Assembly (NCBI GenBank): GCA_033558025.1
Contig: JAUCEF010000009.1
Span: 2,666,001-2,730,000 of the forward strand
DNA length: 64,000 bases
Direction of reading: 5' to 3'
Source of the DNA: Phytophthora sp. 'mugwort'
Taxonomy: Eukaryota > Oomycota > Peronosporomycetes > Peronosporales > Peronosporaceae
Shown here: positions 20,342-31,639 of the stretch, piece after piece
How positions within the stretch are numbered: the first letter of the stretch is position 1
Layout: every line of letters starts with the position of its first letter
Translations under genes and position numbers: made by a program
The notes under the pieces: generated by a model
Database searches by the model: none
Told to the model about the DNA's origin: nothing
What the model saw: the letters and a program-made list of their open reading frames with translations, nothing else

Positions 20342-21429
20342 GAATACCTTCCGGCAGGTCCCTAACACACTGACTCGTTTCTTTCATGCCATCTTGCTAT
20401 CCTTTTGCGATACGAAGTGAGGGGAATACTACAAGTGCTGAGCCCCATAATGCATTGGTTACTACAGTACATGTGCTGCTCGGGGACACAAGAAACCATT
20501 ATCAATGATCCATTCCCATCATCCACCGATCCGCCGTTTCCGACGCCGACATTGAAGGTTTCTTTTTGCTCGGTTATTTCGTCTTCATCAGCGAACTACT
20601 ACAGTAGAATTCCCAACGGCATGTTGATTGTCAGATCAGTCTCGTCATGGACAGGGATCCCACTGCTCTGGTGAAGACAATGAATATAATGCAGCCGTGG
20701 AAGCGGTGCTGCCCACCTATCGGTCAAGTGGGAAGTTGTTCTCAGCGATGGATTACTTTATACATTATTAATAGTTAGTTACTGGAAAAGTGAAAGGCAA
20801 GTATTAGTATCGGAGAATTTGCCAACTCGCAGAAAGGAACTGCAATAATGTGTACATGTAGAGGGAAACCTAACGTCGTTTTCAGTTCTATTGTCGACCT
20901 GAACGACATGTTATCAGTGCACGTGGCCAAACGGTGCTGCTCGTAATATGATTTTTTTGTGTCTGCTACGCACAAGGCATACGAATAAAATTCATCAGGC
21001 GGCAATTTGTATTGCAAAGGTGGCGGGTTTGCAGGAAGATAAAGCAAATTCGTGTCGTGTGGCAATCTTATATTGAAGTAATATTGCAATATCCGCACGT
21101 TGAAGAGCTTCAAGATTGGACGATAATCTGAAGAGGCCCATGTTCGAAGCCTTGAAGGGAGTTCTGGGACTTGGGGTTGTGGCGAAGCGATCAGGATGTC
21201 CCACAAACCCGACACACTCCAAGTCCTAGACTGAAGCTACAGTTAGTTGACGCGCAATGGATACTGCAATATTTTTCTCTTGTCCATGCGATCGATCATT
21301 TGGATTTTACGTACTTACATTTTGATTGCAATTTTTCCGGCGGGGTATTCTTTTTCCAATGGCTGATATTGTATTATGTGTATAGAATACAAATACCTAC
21401 CATCACGAGATGTTCGTCCAAATACAATA
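20342..21429. other. No gene recognised
   Basis: Several ORFs under 150 codons on both strands without protein-like composition or motifs. Confidence 0.4.
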
Positions 21430-21640
21430 AGTTCGGATAAATAACTCGTGAGCAGTTCGTTCCGCTGGGCATCACAGCCCACATGGTGGTCGACTTTCAG
21501 TGCCATTCGTCCGGTCGCAATAGCTCCTGACACCGCGCGGCGAGGGTTCCTAATGTAATAAGCGGCAACTTGCCTGGGGGCGTACAGCTGGACCAATGGG
21601 GTGCAGTACCACGCGGTAATTGACCGTCGTAGCAACAACG
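21430..21640 (+). pseudogene. Fragment of a bZIP-like paralogue
   Basis: The stretch CGGCGAGGGTTCCTAATG ... CAGCTGGACCAATGGGGTGC ... TACCACGCGG aligns in order with the central part of the gene at 19241 (CAACGAGGGTTCCTGAATG ... CTGCTGGACCAATGGGAGCG ... TACCATGCGG, 19612-19725). It has internal stops and deletions and no start. It is most simply a decayed tandem copy 1.8 kb downstream. Confidence 0.6.
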
Positions 21641-21823
21641 CGAGAGCCCCGCCCGATCAGTCATCATCTTGACTATCCCTCAAGCGGATTTTAATCTTTA
21701 GCTACAGTGCTCTTACTGTAGCTAAAGCCTGCAAAAATGAAAACATTTTTTTGTTGTGATTTAAGATTTTCACCATACGAGTAAGTGATTCTTATAATAA
21801 ATTAAGATTAGGCATCCGAAGCA

Positions 21824-22425
21824 ATGAACGTGCTCGAGAGCCGAGAAGCCACTCTTCGGGCCAAGGTGCTGGGCGCCGCGCCGTCGTCGCCCGCCACATC
21901 TTCTCCGCTGGTTGAGCGCCTGCGTAGCCTTCACACACAGCTGGACCAGCTGTCCGCCGCCGTGTCCGGGTCCTCCAAGCTCCGCGATCTCTGTGCGTAG
22001 CAAGCCGCCACTCCACACAAAATTATGGAATCCCTAACGTATTATTTGGCACTGCGCCAGACCAAGAGCACGCCGGGCACCTGCAGCTCACGTCCGCGAG
22101 CAGCTTCGCACACACCAGCTCCAGAGCGGGCGACGAGCTCAAGCGTGCGGCAATCCTGAGCTCGGCGGACCGTATGCAACAGGTTTCGGTCCAGCTGCAA
22201 CAGCTGCAGCAGTTGACGGTTGTCCTGGACCAGCTACGCGAGCCCAATGCTCGGCAGCAGGCGCAGCTGACGCAGATCGAAGCTCAGAACGAGCTGCAGA
22301 GCGAGCGAGCTCTAGCGCTCCACTCCCGAGTCGAGAAGGTGCTGGCCTCGTACCAAGAGCTGGTCCTCGTGCTGTCCGAGAAGTGCGTCGAGTACAACGC
22401 GCTACTCGACCAGCTACACGTCTGA
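21824..22425 (+). CDS. Dynactin subunit 3 (p24)-like protein, two exons, 177 aa
   Basis: Exon 1 is 21824-21992, exon 2 is 22061-22425; the 68-nt intron starts GTGCGT, has a CTAAC-type branch site at 22034-22038 and ends GCGCCAG. Splicing removes an in-frame TAG and restores one frame. The protein is almost entirely helical and coiled-coil: VERLRSLHTQLDQLSAAV, AAILSSADRMQQVSVQLQQL, QIEAQNELQSERALALHSRV, and the end YQELVLVLSEKCVEYNALLD. Length (human p24 is about 186 aa) and the pattern of the last helix resemble the dynactin p22/p24 subunit, which sits in the shoulder of the dynein-activating complex. The resemblance is weak enough that another small coiled-coil protein remains possible. It is intact and probably functional. 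Confidence 0.6.
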
Positions 22426-22601
22426 AGGAAGCAGGGGAGTAACGGAGGGTCTACTAAGTTTGATGAGCTTAGGGCCGTCTTGTTGATGTAGGGGTTAACG
22501 ACCGGGTCGAGTCAGGCAAATGGGATTCAAGCTGTAAAAAACAATTGGTGCTTTTGAGGGGTCAGAAGCCCTCTTTGTTCTGGCCATTACAACGTTGTGT
22601 G

Positions 22602-23363
22602 TCAAGTGCAGGTGTCCTGGGGATCTTGCTGAGGGGTGAGCTGCTGTAGTACAGATGGTATTCCGCCTCGAGTCTGCAAATGGGATGAATTGTTAGCAGC
22701 TGCGATATCGTACTGTTGCGCGGCGTCGAGGTAAGTCATCGCGTCCAAGTCGTCGTAGCTCAAACCGGTCATCTCGTGGAACTTGCGGATACGGAAGTCG
22801 CGAGCGAGTTTGTTGACTGTGTTCCCGTTGGGCGACTTGATTGATCGTCGTCCACGACGTTCGCGTTGAACTTCTAGTCCGACGTCATGTTGCGCCGGTC
22901 TCAGTTGACAAAACCTACCAACAATGATAACGATCTTTCTGTGGATGTGGATGTCCAGGGCGAGTTTCGTGTTGTAAACCTTTAACTTGCTTGAGTACTT
23001 GTTCTGGAAGGACGCCACCATCTTGTAGAAGTATTTTTCGTAGCCAGTAAGCTTTATCTGACTGACGGGGGCTTACGCCACGACGATCACTTTTTGCAAT
23101 CTCGGCATCGACTTTATGAGCGCGTCGAATAGCTTGGGTACGAGGTTAAAATACTGGTCTTCGATCTTGGAATTCTGGATGGCCTTGATGCGCGCCCGGA
23201 ACAGCGACTCCTCCCTGTAAGGAGCAAACTCCGTGTATTATAATGATTGCACTTGCAGCTGAAGGTACGCACGCTTTGAACGTTCTGGTTGCCGAGTTTC
23301 GGGGTTGCTGTTAGCGTATTCGAGCGGGGCGAGTTGGTCGAACTCCGGGTTATCCAACTCCAT
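22602..23363 (-). CDS. Hypothetical protein, spliced, probably damaged
   Basis: Minus-strand ATG at 23363-23361: MELDNPEFDQLAPLEYANSN and so on. A likely intron at 23268-23215 (GTACCT..TTACAG) links it to EESLFRARIKAIQNSKIEDQ, YFNLVPKLFDALIKSMPRLQ. A TAA interrupts the frame near 23077, after which KLTGYEKYFYKMVASFQNKY and SSKLKVYN continue in the same frame; the rest to 22602 is open but less convincing and may hold another intron. Charged and helical, no known domain. It is tail to tail with the gene at 21824. I do not recognise the family. Confidence 0.4.
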
Positions 23364-23853
23364 AGTCCGAGTTCCAGCGAGCAAGCAAGTGTTGCCCACA
23401 CTTTTCGCTGCTGGCCCGAATTCGCTGTCGATCGATCCCTTGTTACGGGATGAAATACTATAATTGTGTACCAGCAGCGCCGCGAAGAGCCGATTTTTTT
23501 ATAAAAAATAGTGTCCCAGCGATCGTCGTGACCTCCAATGTACGTAATGCGGTGATCATCGTGACGGGCGGAGCCTCTACAGTAGCTGTAATTACTAGTG
23601 GTGCGACGAGGAGTTTAATGGGGGCGCAGGAAGGTTAAAACAAAATCTCGACCTTTGATGTTGTGCCCGTGTCGGAGTAGACTGGCCAGGCGGCCAGGAT
23701 GCTGATTTCTCTGTAATGGCTCGGATTACTAAGTATTACTAAATGATACCTTTCCGGTATTTATAGTATTCTTGTTGACTTGATTTTCTGTATTAGGATC
23801 AGCTGGATTAATACCATTTACGAGTTATGTATGACTCAGTAACATGAGTGATA
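23364..23853. other. No gene recognised
   Basis: Non-coding sequence between the minus-strand gene and the next transposon. The first bases could serve as the promoter of the minus-strand gene. Confidence 0.4.
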
Positions 23854-23982
23854 TTGTGAGTTCAACTCAAAATTTCCAATCAGGGCCATTTGAATCGACC
23901 CTGGCCAATCGCGGGCCAATCGACAAATACACACAAACTCATATATATGCGTTTCAACAGGTAAGGCAGAGAAGGATTCAAC

Positions 23983-25380
23983 GTGAGATTGACCCACGAA
24001 GGGCAACGTTGCGCACGCGAGAACTACGCAAATATGCCTAGCCGCAATGGAGCGGCTACTTACCAAGCTCTCTCTTCACGCACTAGGAGATCGCCACGGT
24101 TACCTTCATCTTCGTCCAGCCCTGACGCGGCGCTAGCCACGGGAAGATCACCGCGGTTCTCATCGTCGTCGCGTCCCAACCGCCAGCCAACACCACCAAC
24201 GAGAAGATCGCCTAGGTTGGCGCAAACGCAGCCAAGGACTGAGGACACGCCTTCCACCAGAAGAGCGCATGGGTTTACAAACACGCCACCAACGATGAGG
24301 GCAACTCCTTGTACAAGACGAACTCCACGATTGACGCCGTCCTCGTCAGCGTTTCTGAAGTTGAACGCACCAGAAGACCCCAAGTTTCGTTAAGTCCTCG
24401 GAGCTCGCCGATGACTCGGCAGTCTCCTGGGCTGGCTGGTGTCTCTGTCAGTCTTGCTGGAAACCAAGAATCGGACCAGGAAACGTCTCCGCAAGCAAAG
24501 TCACATCTAGACCGGCTCGTAGTTCGGCCTATTGTTAAATCAACAACTGGTCAACGTAACACATCAGGCGACACGCTGGACGAAGTTGCTTTGAATGGCG
24601 CGTCTTTTATGGATATTCTCCGCAAGATTTGGGTGCGCTTCAGCCCTCGCATTAAGGGTCGAGCAGGCATGACCGACAACATTTGGTCTGTGGCCGTGCC
24701 GACTATTGAGGATTGGAGTAAGGTCAGCCAGTAGAAATCGGAGCGGCACATCGTGGACAGCATGAAACCGCAACACCAGTGGAATGTCTGACTTGTGGCT
24801 GTGCGTGAAAATACTGTGAAGCTTCTCGTGTACGAATATGGAGTTGCTATTACAAGAGCAAGTGACCTTGCGGCATTAAGGCTGCGTGCATTCTTCTTTA
24901 TCGATCGAACCGGGGCCACTGCTGAGACCTGTCTTCAGGAGATAGTGGAAAGACTTCAGCAACAATGGGACTCAACTTTTCAAGGTGCTGCGGTAGTTTG
25001 GCGGATGTGGGCGAACCATCTCACGAGAAACCTGGGTCGGTCGACGTGGGATGCCGCGATTACTCAAGCTCCACAGGGTTATATTGTCCCTCTACTTCGG
25101 TCATCGGACTGCAACTGCAGCAGTATCTAAGCAATGTCTCTCGCTCCGCCCACGTCGCGATGAATTGTGTGAATGGGTGTATTGCAGACCTTCAGCAGCT
25201 TCGAAGCGACTGGGAGGTATTCTGAAGACGCTTAGATAGCTTCGAACGCAACCTGGCAACCCGAAAATCCGTCATCGAAGCTTTCATTAGTGATGTGCTC
25301 CCTCCTCAAGACGTTATTGCCCGCTCCTACAGATGGAAAACATCGATGACATCGATCACGAGTAGGGAAATAGCCAAGCC
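23983..25380 (+). pseudogene. Transposon-associated protein of unknown function
   Basis: The N-terminal third is low complexity with repeated (R/T)RRSPRL units (frame 23983-24393), similar in style to AT-hook or SPKK-type DNA-binding tails. The protein-like part then follows in another frame from about 24370: GASFMDILRKIWVRFSPRIK, TDNIWSVAVPTIEDWSKVSQ, stop, WNV, stop, LVAVRENTVKLLVYEYG, LRAFFFIDRTGATAETCLQE, FQGAAVVWRMWANHLTRN. A last shift near 25110 gives CVNGCIADLQQLRSDWEVF and LDSFERNLATRKSVIEAFIS. At least two frameshifts and three stops. No catalytic motif; a helper or DNA-binding protein of the element is only a guess. Confidence 0.55.
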
Positions 25381-25504
25381 CCACTTAAAATTCATTCTGC
25401 CTAACCGTAAATTCCAGTTCGTCTTCTTGTTTGTTTTCTTGCGTAATGCCGTCACGAATTTCTCTGTTCTCCTTTGTTACCTGCTCGACAGGATTAAACG
25501 CCCT

Positions 25505-26544
25505 TGAACCATCCACCCACAGTGCTCTCCAACACGTGTGTCATGTTGTATCCCTCGAATAAGGAAAACGTCTCAGCCACGAACGGTGTCAAGTTGCGAC
25601 AGGAATTCTCTTCGTAGTTGCGTTGGAACGCCTTCTTCACATGGCCGAAGAGGTATTCAATAGTATTGAAGAACGGGCAGTAGGCAGGAAGAAGAAATGC
25701 ACCACTTCAATCCGTAAGAAATGAACAATCTCGGGGTGTCGATGTATAGCAGCTCCGTCCAAGATCCAGACGGAGTTACTTTCAGGGTATTGAAGAACGT
25801 TTCCGCGCTTTGAGTACGCAAATTCTCGGCATGTTTTAGTAAAATCCACTTTAATAAAGGTCCCCTCGGTGTCGAATTAGTCGAGAACTCCGTTGACACC
25901 AATGAACGCTAAAATAGAGATTCGTGGTTTCCTCTGAAAATCGCCACGAATTGCGAGTGTCTTGTCTCGGAGTGCATATCCGCGCTTCCTAATCATACCT
26001 CAGTTGCCAAAGGAGACTTCATTTAGATACACAATATTAAGATGATTCCAATTAACCATACTCAGCTCCTGAACGAAGCGAAAAACGTCCGTCTCCTTGA
26101 AAAGCATAGCCCTGCGTTCCAGCACCTTCCATGTCAAGACAAACCCATGGATGATTTTCATACGCCGGTCTTGGATATAGAAATATGGTGAGCACGTTTA
26201 AATGCAGCATGACTTTCATCTAGATAGGAGAGTGGTCGGGTTTGATAATAGTCAAATAGTCATTGCCGCTGACTTTCGGTGAATTTCTTGCCAGCAGCAG
26301 CTTTTGCTCAATCGAATGTTCCTGTCCTCTCGTACACTTGAATCCAGTTGCTAATTGCTTTATCGACCTTGTTGTAGACGCGAGCTAACTCCTTATCGGT
26401 GTATGCAAGGTTGTAGTACCCGTACAAACAATGCAATACGGTGTTTGGATGGGCATGCTGCTTCGTTATAGCCCTCTTCCATCGTGTTAGTTCCGTTAAT
26501 CTCAGTGAAAACGAGTTGAACGATGACGTAAGGCAAAGCCTCAC
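25505..26544 (-). pseudogene. Tc1-like DDE transposase
   Basis: Minus strand, N-terminus right: helix-turn-helix region YNLAYTDKELARVYNKVDKA with ISNWIQVYERTGTF (26308-26544). The middle is decayed. The catalytic second Asp is in SVWILDGAAIHRHPEIVHFL (25637-25849), and the third acidic residue in the frame reading LPAYCPFFNTIEYLFGHVKK, a DDE signature (P.FN.IE). The end reads VAETFSLFEGYNMTHVLEST. Several frameshifts and stops; inactive. Confidence 0.75.
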
Positions 26545-27062
26545 GCCAAACGTAGCCTCAACTCCAGAGAGCCCGGCACGATCAACAACACCTCAGCCAC
26601 CAGCAAGAATTCCAGCACTAACACCTTAAAACTTTAACGAAAACATCACCTCCGACGATGGCCCCAATGTGAGCGCCAACAGCAACGGAAACGCCGGTAC
26701 CAGTTTCGTCTCTAACTCCAACGAGCACTCCGACACCAACGGGAACTTCGACGCGAGCACGCCTGCAACTCTTCCACACCAGCTAGACTTCTGACACCTG
26801 CAGCGCTTCCGCACCAGTTAGACTTCCGACGCTTCCAAGGCTACCAACGCCAGAAAGAGACGTCCGCAACGGCGACGACAACAGCTAGTTTTACAAGGAG
26901 TAACTATTGCAGTTTCAGTTGACAGGGACTGTTCTCGAGGATAGGCTGTAAATCGCATGAAATGACTACACTTGACCAATGATTGGTGTGCGTCGATCGC
27001 TCGGCGGTTTTGGTGAAGCCAGTGAATCGACCGGGTCTGGTAAATTTAGACGGAATTCACAA

Positions 27063-27591
27063 TACAATTGATACAATTTCATTATTTGATACGACGTTCT
27101 AGCACTCAGAGTAATATGACATTAGATTACAACTATTCACTCCGCCGCCAACTGAAATGGTACAGTAATCTGCATCAATAAAGAAGTAACAACAACTCAT
27201 AACATCCCTAGCTTTATAGCGTCTTTGTGTGATCTGGTTAAGTTTCGCCCTAGACGCCATATTATCGTCAAGCCTCTATGCACAGCACGACTTCTTTATT
27301 GAGGCAGATTACAGTATTGCATATGCCCTCCCCTTCAGGCAAACATTTATTGACACAGTCGCATTGACGAAACAGGATATCCAACCGGCCGTAGAGGATG
27401 AAATAGGGTTTCACGTGCAGGACAATCTCAAGCACCAAAAAGGGCCTGTTCAACATCGGTAGTATGGGAAGCAGCCATGTATGGGTAGCAGCAGTGTCTG
27501 GGGGACAACGGCAGCGTTCGTTGCGGCCTCGATTGAGACCTCGCAAGGTCGCACGCTGATGAACATCACCACCGCGGCCACACCGAAAGAT
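27063..27591. other. No gene recognised
   Basis: AT-rich to 27230, then chance ORFs. May include decayed copia 3' flank. Confidence 0.35.
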
Positions 27592-27690
27592 GTCAGTATG
27601 GCGTGTGTGTGTGTGCGGTCCAGCGCACCGGCTTCACATCACAGGTACGTTGGAGTCTCGTAGTATATCACAGTATCTCAGACACCCACT
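27592..27690 (+). repeat. LTR-like repeat, copy 1
   Basis: Starts TGTCAGTATGG and contains CCGGCTTCACATCACAGGTA, CGTTGGAGTCTCGTAGTATA. It aligns over about 95 bp with 58571-58665. Both begin TGTCAG, so this may be the left part of an LTR. A short GT run lies at 27602-27613. Confidence 0.5.
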
Positions 27691-28207
27691 CGCTCTCGAC
27701 ATCGTCGAAGCCCGAAAGTGTTCAGGGCGGACGGATCAAGCCTGCCAATCCTGCGTGTACCACGGCAGCGTGATAGCACTGGGATTCCTGCCCACAAGTT
27801 GGTAGCACTTGCTGTCGACGGAGACATAAAGTAGGTAGCATCTTTTGTCCCACATCAATACATCCCATCTTCACTCGTACATGTTGGCTTTGACACCCTC
27901 GCTGGACTTGTTTATGCCCGCTGAGCAATGCAGCTGAGGTTCCTCCCGCGCGAAAACACCTTTAGCTGCAAACAAAACTGACTGGGCTTGTCTCGCGCTA
28001 GAGGTTTATCCGTGATGATAGCGGTGTTGCGGTTCCTTTGGCACGTGCAACGTGGTAATCTTGCCTTCTTCAAACACGTGCGAAGGGGACGAAACTAGTT
28101 GTTGACCTGCTTTATGTTGGAGCGCTTTCCAGGCTTCTCTGCCAGGTGCTATGCCGCCTAGTTATCACCGCGCAGCTGTGGCGTGACAGCTGGCCACCTT
28201 TAACTCC
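27691..28207. other. No gene recognised
   Basis: Chance ORFs only; continuation of the LTR-like sequence is possible but cannot be shown. Confidence 0.35.
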
Positions 28208-28588
28208 TCAAAAAAACCCAGCAACCCACAGAATGCCCATGGCGCTTTCTTTCATCGTGATGTACTCAGTTCCTATGCATGACTGCTCTGTTTGTGAGAG
28301 CCTTATGAATAACATTCCATCGAGAAACGTAACGTCTCCAAAGACAGACTTGGAATCACCAGGATCGTTGGCGTAGTCAGAGCCCATAATCACCATAACG
28401 CAGACATGATTACCATGAACTACATCCATGCGGAGTAGCGTGTATGCAGAAGGTACGCAGCACCTGCTGCGAATTGGAAGCGCGTCTCTGTGAAGCACAA
28501 CAGGAATTTCCGTAGAAGTCGAGCAACATGTGCAATATCTGATCGCGGGCACTGAAATCCTCCAACTAATTTTCGGTACGCCTGTCAA
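28208..28588 (-). pseudogene. Copia RNase H
   Basis: Reads VMGYSDA-like at the start in a neighbouring frame (VMVIMGSDYANDPGDSKSVF), then GDVTFLDGMLFIRLSQTEQS, TEYITMKESAMGILW. This corresponds to the copia segment with the first Asp and the TE(A)EY motif. The domain continues out of frame to the left and is truncated. Confidence 0.7.
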
Positions 28589-29097
28589 CGAGCTCTGCTA
28601 GCTGCTTCAACTTTGCCCTCGATTCACTCGTAGCTTGAGCTGTCCAGCAATCGTAGGAATTAAATAGGCCAAAACTTCGCAGAAACTTGCCTATACGGGA
28701 CCTATGGCTGTAAATCATTTGATTATTCTCTGCATCCAATGTGAACTCAATCCCAAGCAGGTACTTCGCTTCTCCCATGCTTGTCAAAGTGAACGTGGCT
28801 CCAACCTGCGCTGCAACTTGGGAACACAACACTGTTGGTTCAATCAGCCGGAGGTCGTCCACATAGACAGTCTATAACATGGCCACCTCACTGCTCTTGT
28901 ACTTCGCATAAATACCGTATTCACTGTCAAATCTTGTGAATCCCATGCTCACTACGAAGATAGGCAAAGGCTTCTTCCACACTACCGGGGTTTGTTTTAA
29001 CCCGTAAGAGACTTGATGAACTGGCCGACAATCTTACCCCCACGTAATCGTTCCGTAGGGCTGATAGTAATCTCCATGAAGATAAGTTTGTTCAGTA
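28566..29097 (-). pseudogene. Copia reverse transcriptase, C-terminal part
   Basis: From 29097 down: VLNKLIFMEIT, KSLTG.KQTPVVWKK (copia SLYGLKQ.PR.W), MGFTRFDSEYGIYAKYKSSE, then the catalytic YVDD at the start of YVDDLRLIEPTVL, and GATFTLTSMGEAKYLLGIEF. The fold is intact in places but spread over frames, with a stop just before YVDD. It joins the N-terminal part at 31055 once the inserted element is removed. Confidence 0.85.
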
Positions 29098-31052
29098 CAC
29101 CGTTCACCCTATTCAGTCGTGTGAATTGAATAGACATACATCGTACTTATTGGAGCAACCACGGTATACTTGCCTAAAATAGTCGTACATCTTAATTTCC
29201 AGGACATGACACAGCTCTAGATCGAGACTGCACCAACAATCCTAAGACTCAATGCCCAACCATTAACCCAGCTTGTTCTCATCGTAATTTAAATGTCGAT
29301 GCTAGAAGCAGAGCGTCGCATCCTCCAACAAGTTGTTCCACCGAGGGATCGTGTGCTATACTCACTGACTGGAGCTAGACAAGGCCCCTAAGGTCTCTAC
29401 GGTCGAGCAGTAGACTACTTTCGTTTCGCTCGTCTGATCGCGTGTCACTTGAACAACGCGCACGATATGTGGAAGAACCGAGTGGACACAGCGACCCTTC
29501 TGACAGACTCCGACCGACTAAAGTACTGCACCGACCGCCAGCGAATCAGGCACCAGTTCGTTGTGAAGGTGCTAGGTGGGCGTGGCCGGCAGCTCGGTGC
29601 ACATTGGCAGTGATAAGCAAATTCTGGCGTCTCGGACGTGCCGGTGTCAAGCTGACGCATTAGCTGGTTGCAGAGATGGGGTTGTCTTCATTGAAGACAG
29701 CGTGTACCACATCTTCAACGTGCACTTCGCCGTAAAGGGCAGGCCATTTACCAGCCTTCTCACGCCGCGCCACATCCAAAACTTCTTCAAACGCTACAAT
29801 ATTGTGTACAGGCGCCACAACGACAAGATCGAAGTAAGCGAGGAAAAGCAGGTGGAGATCGGCAGAACATTAGGACGTCATCTATGCAACTCAGAGCGCC
29901 TGTTTCGAGACCGAATATTGGACCCAGAGCGCCAGTACAACATAGACGAAATCTATTGACCTGGACGACGGCAAGACCCTGGAACTTGCCGATGTTCAGT
30001 TGGTCAAGTACCGCAGCATTGTGTCAGGGGTATTGTAAGTATGCAATAGCTTTCTAAATTTGTCTAATTCTAACGTGATCGTATTGATGTCACGCGACAG
30101 GCCGAGAGAGGATCACAATGTGCGTGTTGATAAAAGGAGGCAGTGATGCCCGTATCCTTTGCCGCATGCTGATCTTCAAGAACAAGAAGTCCATTTACCC
30201 GATTCTTAACCTGTCCGGCACCGGGGATGGTATGTGCTATCGGTCGCGGCCTGATACTTTCATTAACGGCCGGCTCATGACACAGTGGTTGCAAGAGGGA
30301 CACGGCTCGGGATACGTGGAGTCGTTCAAGTCTGTTAGAACTCTGTGTATGGACAATGCAAGCGGGCATTGCGGTTGCAAAGCCAGAGATGCGGCTAGAG
30401 AGTTGCAGAGCACTGTCGGCGTCCCTTCTGAGATACGGAACCCTGAGGCCATCAGAAAGGGTACTAGAAGGCAGTCCCGTCGGCGTCGAGAAAGCCGGTC
30501 AATCCGGGCAAGATGTTGTTTTAATTTAGCTTATTTAGGTCAATGAAGAGAAGGGCCGCAATGGGGTCGACTGGCCGAAGAAGTCGATGATTCAGTGCGG
30601 AAGGGACGTTCCAAGTGATGATGCGTGGAATGTGGAGCGGCTTAGCAGAGAGTTAAGGGCAACTACCAAGCTGTACTTGGATTCATTTGATGATGGGTAC
30701 CAGCAGAGTGCGACTTCAGTGTCGTTATATAATGCATAGGCATTCCTATTTCTTCGTTGCATTAACAAAAGACATTCCAAGATCTTCCAGAGGATCCTTC
30801 AGTCTTACCTCTGCAGACAGGCCCGAACCAGCGATTCTGCGCGTGGACATGACGCCGCTAAACCACTCCACCGATGCTATTGTTTGTCACTTGATAGTCG
30901 GATATCTGTCCTCATCGCAAATACCTGGTTTAATCGTGCACCAAAATTGATCATGCACAGAACATTAATCACACCAAAGTTTTCGCATCCAGTCGTTAAA
31001 TCTGAAATAGTCCCTGAGATAGTCGTGGCATGACTAAATAGGGTGAACGGTG
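29098..31052 (+). mobile_element. Pogo-like DNA transposon inserted in copia RT
   Basis: 1955 bp with terminal inverted repeats of about 22 bp: left CACCGTTCACCCTATTCAGT, right read inward CACCGTTCACCCTATTTAGT. The left flank is TA (29096-29097); the right flank is CA (31053-31054), a mutated TA. Removing the element and one dinucleotide gives a continuous copia frame FFYEVLNKLIFME across the site. It carries one transposase gene in the opposite orientation to copia. Confidence 0.85.
29442..30730 (+). pseudogene. Pogo-like DDE transposase with intron
   Basis: N-terminal DNA-binding part: ATLLTDSDRLKYCTDRQRIR, then FTSLLTPRHIQNFFKRYNIV and KQVEIGRTLGRHLCNSERLF. The first catalytic Asp is in QYNIDEIY, followed in the next frame by LDLDDGKTLELADVQLVKYR. 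An intron of normal oomycete form lies at 30035-30100 (GTAAGT, CTAAC, GCGACAG). Exon 2 has MCVLIKGGSDARILCRMLIF, FINGRLMTQWLQEG and the second catalytic Asp in RTLCMDNASGHCG. The DDE third residue region is lost; the end reads RNGVDWPKKSMIQCG and DAWNVERLSRELRA near 30560-30660. Frameshifts at several points. Confidence 0.8.
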
Positions 31053-31054
31053 CA

Positions 31055-31487
31055 CTTCGTAGAAAAATGCTGTGTTTACGTCGTATTGCTTGACGTCCCA
31101 TCCATGCTTCCGCGCATACAGAATCGCTGCTCTGATCGTCTCGAAACTGATGACAAGTGCGTACGTTTCTAGATTGTCGACGCCAAAGTGTTGCTTGAGT
31201 TCGTGTATGACAAACCCGGCTTTGAACTGCTTCACACGTCCTTGTGCAGCGCGCTTGACCGTGTACATCCACTTGTTAGTGATGACACCCTGATGCTTGG
31301 CGTTTGTTTGTGTAACTAGCTTCCAGGTCCCATGTTGACGCAACGACGTCAACTTATCTTGCAGAGCAGCTTCCCACGCAGACCAGTGTTCGCTTTTCTT
31401 CGCCTGCTTGTAGGTATACGGGATAAGGATGTCTTGTTTTGTGTCGACGACTGACTCCACAATAGACTCCTCCGGATAGGATGACAC
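31055..31487 (-). pseudogene. Copia reverse transcriptase, N-terminal part
   Basis: A good open frame: TYKQAKKSEHWSAWEAALQD, KLTSLRQHGTWKLV, GVITNKWMYTVKRAAQGRVK, FGVDNLETYALVISFETIRA, KHGWDVKQYDVNTAFFYEV. The last piece contains the first catalytic Asp of copia RT (..DV.TAFL..G.L). It breaks off exactly where the pogo-like element begins. Confidence 0.88.
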
Positions 31488-31639
31488 ATTCCTCGCGCGC
31501 CGAATGCTCTAATCACGGTGCTCCGCAGCAGCAGATAAATTCTTTGAAGTCTGGTACAGGTCATCCTTATATCCTCGGATACTGTCGCAGCTGATGATTT
31601 CGTCTTTGTCAGCCTGGCAAGAAGATGCAGGCGGCTTGC

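Larger units (their letters stand above)
23854..27062. mobile_element. Tc1-like transposon carrying two convergent genes (tentative borders)
   Basis: Left end TTGTGAGTTCAACTCAAAAT, right end read inward TTGTGAATTCCGTCTAAATT; both are preceded by TA on the outside (23852-23853 and 27063-27064), the target site of Tc1/mariner elements. The repeats agree well for the first 10 bases and then only partly (AAATTT.CCA). Inside are a plus-strand gene of unknown function (23983-25380) and a minus-strand DDE transposase (25505-26544) pointing at each other. The borders are a motif-level proposal. Confidence 0.5.

Noticed and set aside
27229..27805. Plus-strand ORFs of 60-77 codons
   Set aside because: Three overlapping frames of similar length without motifs, partly inside the LTR-like repeat.
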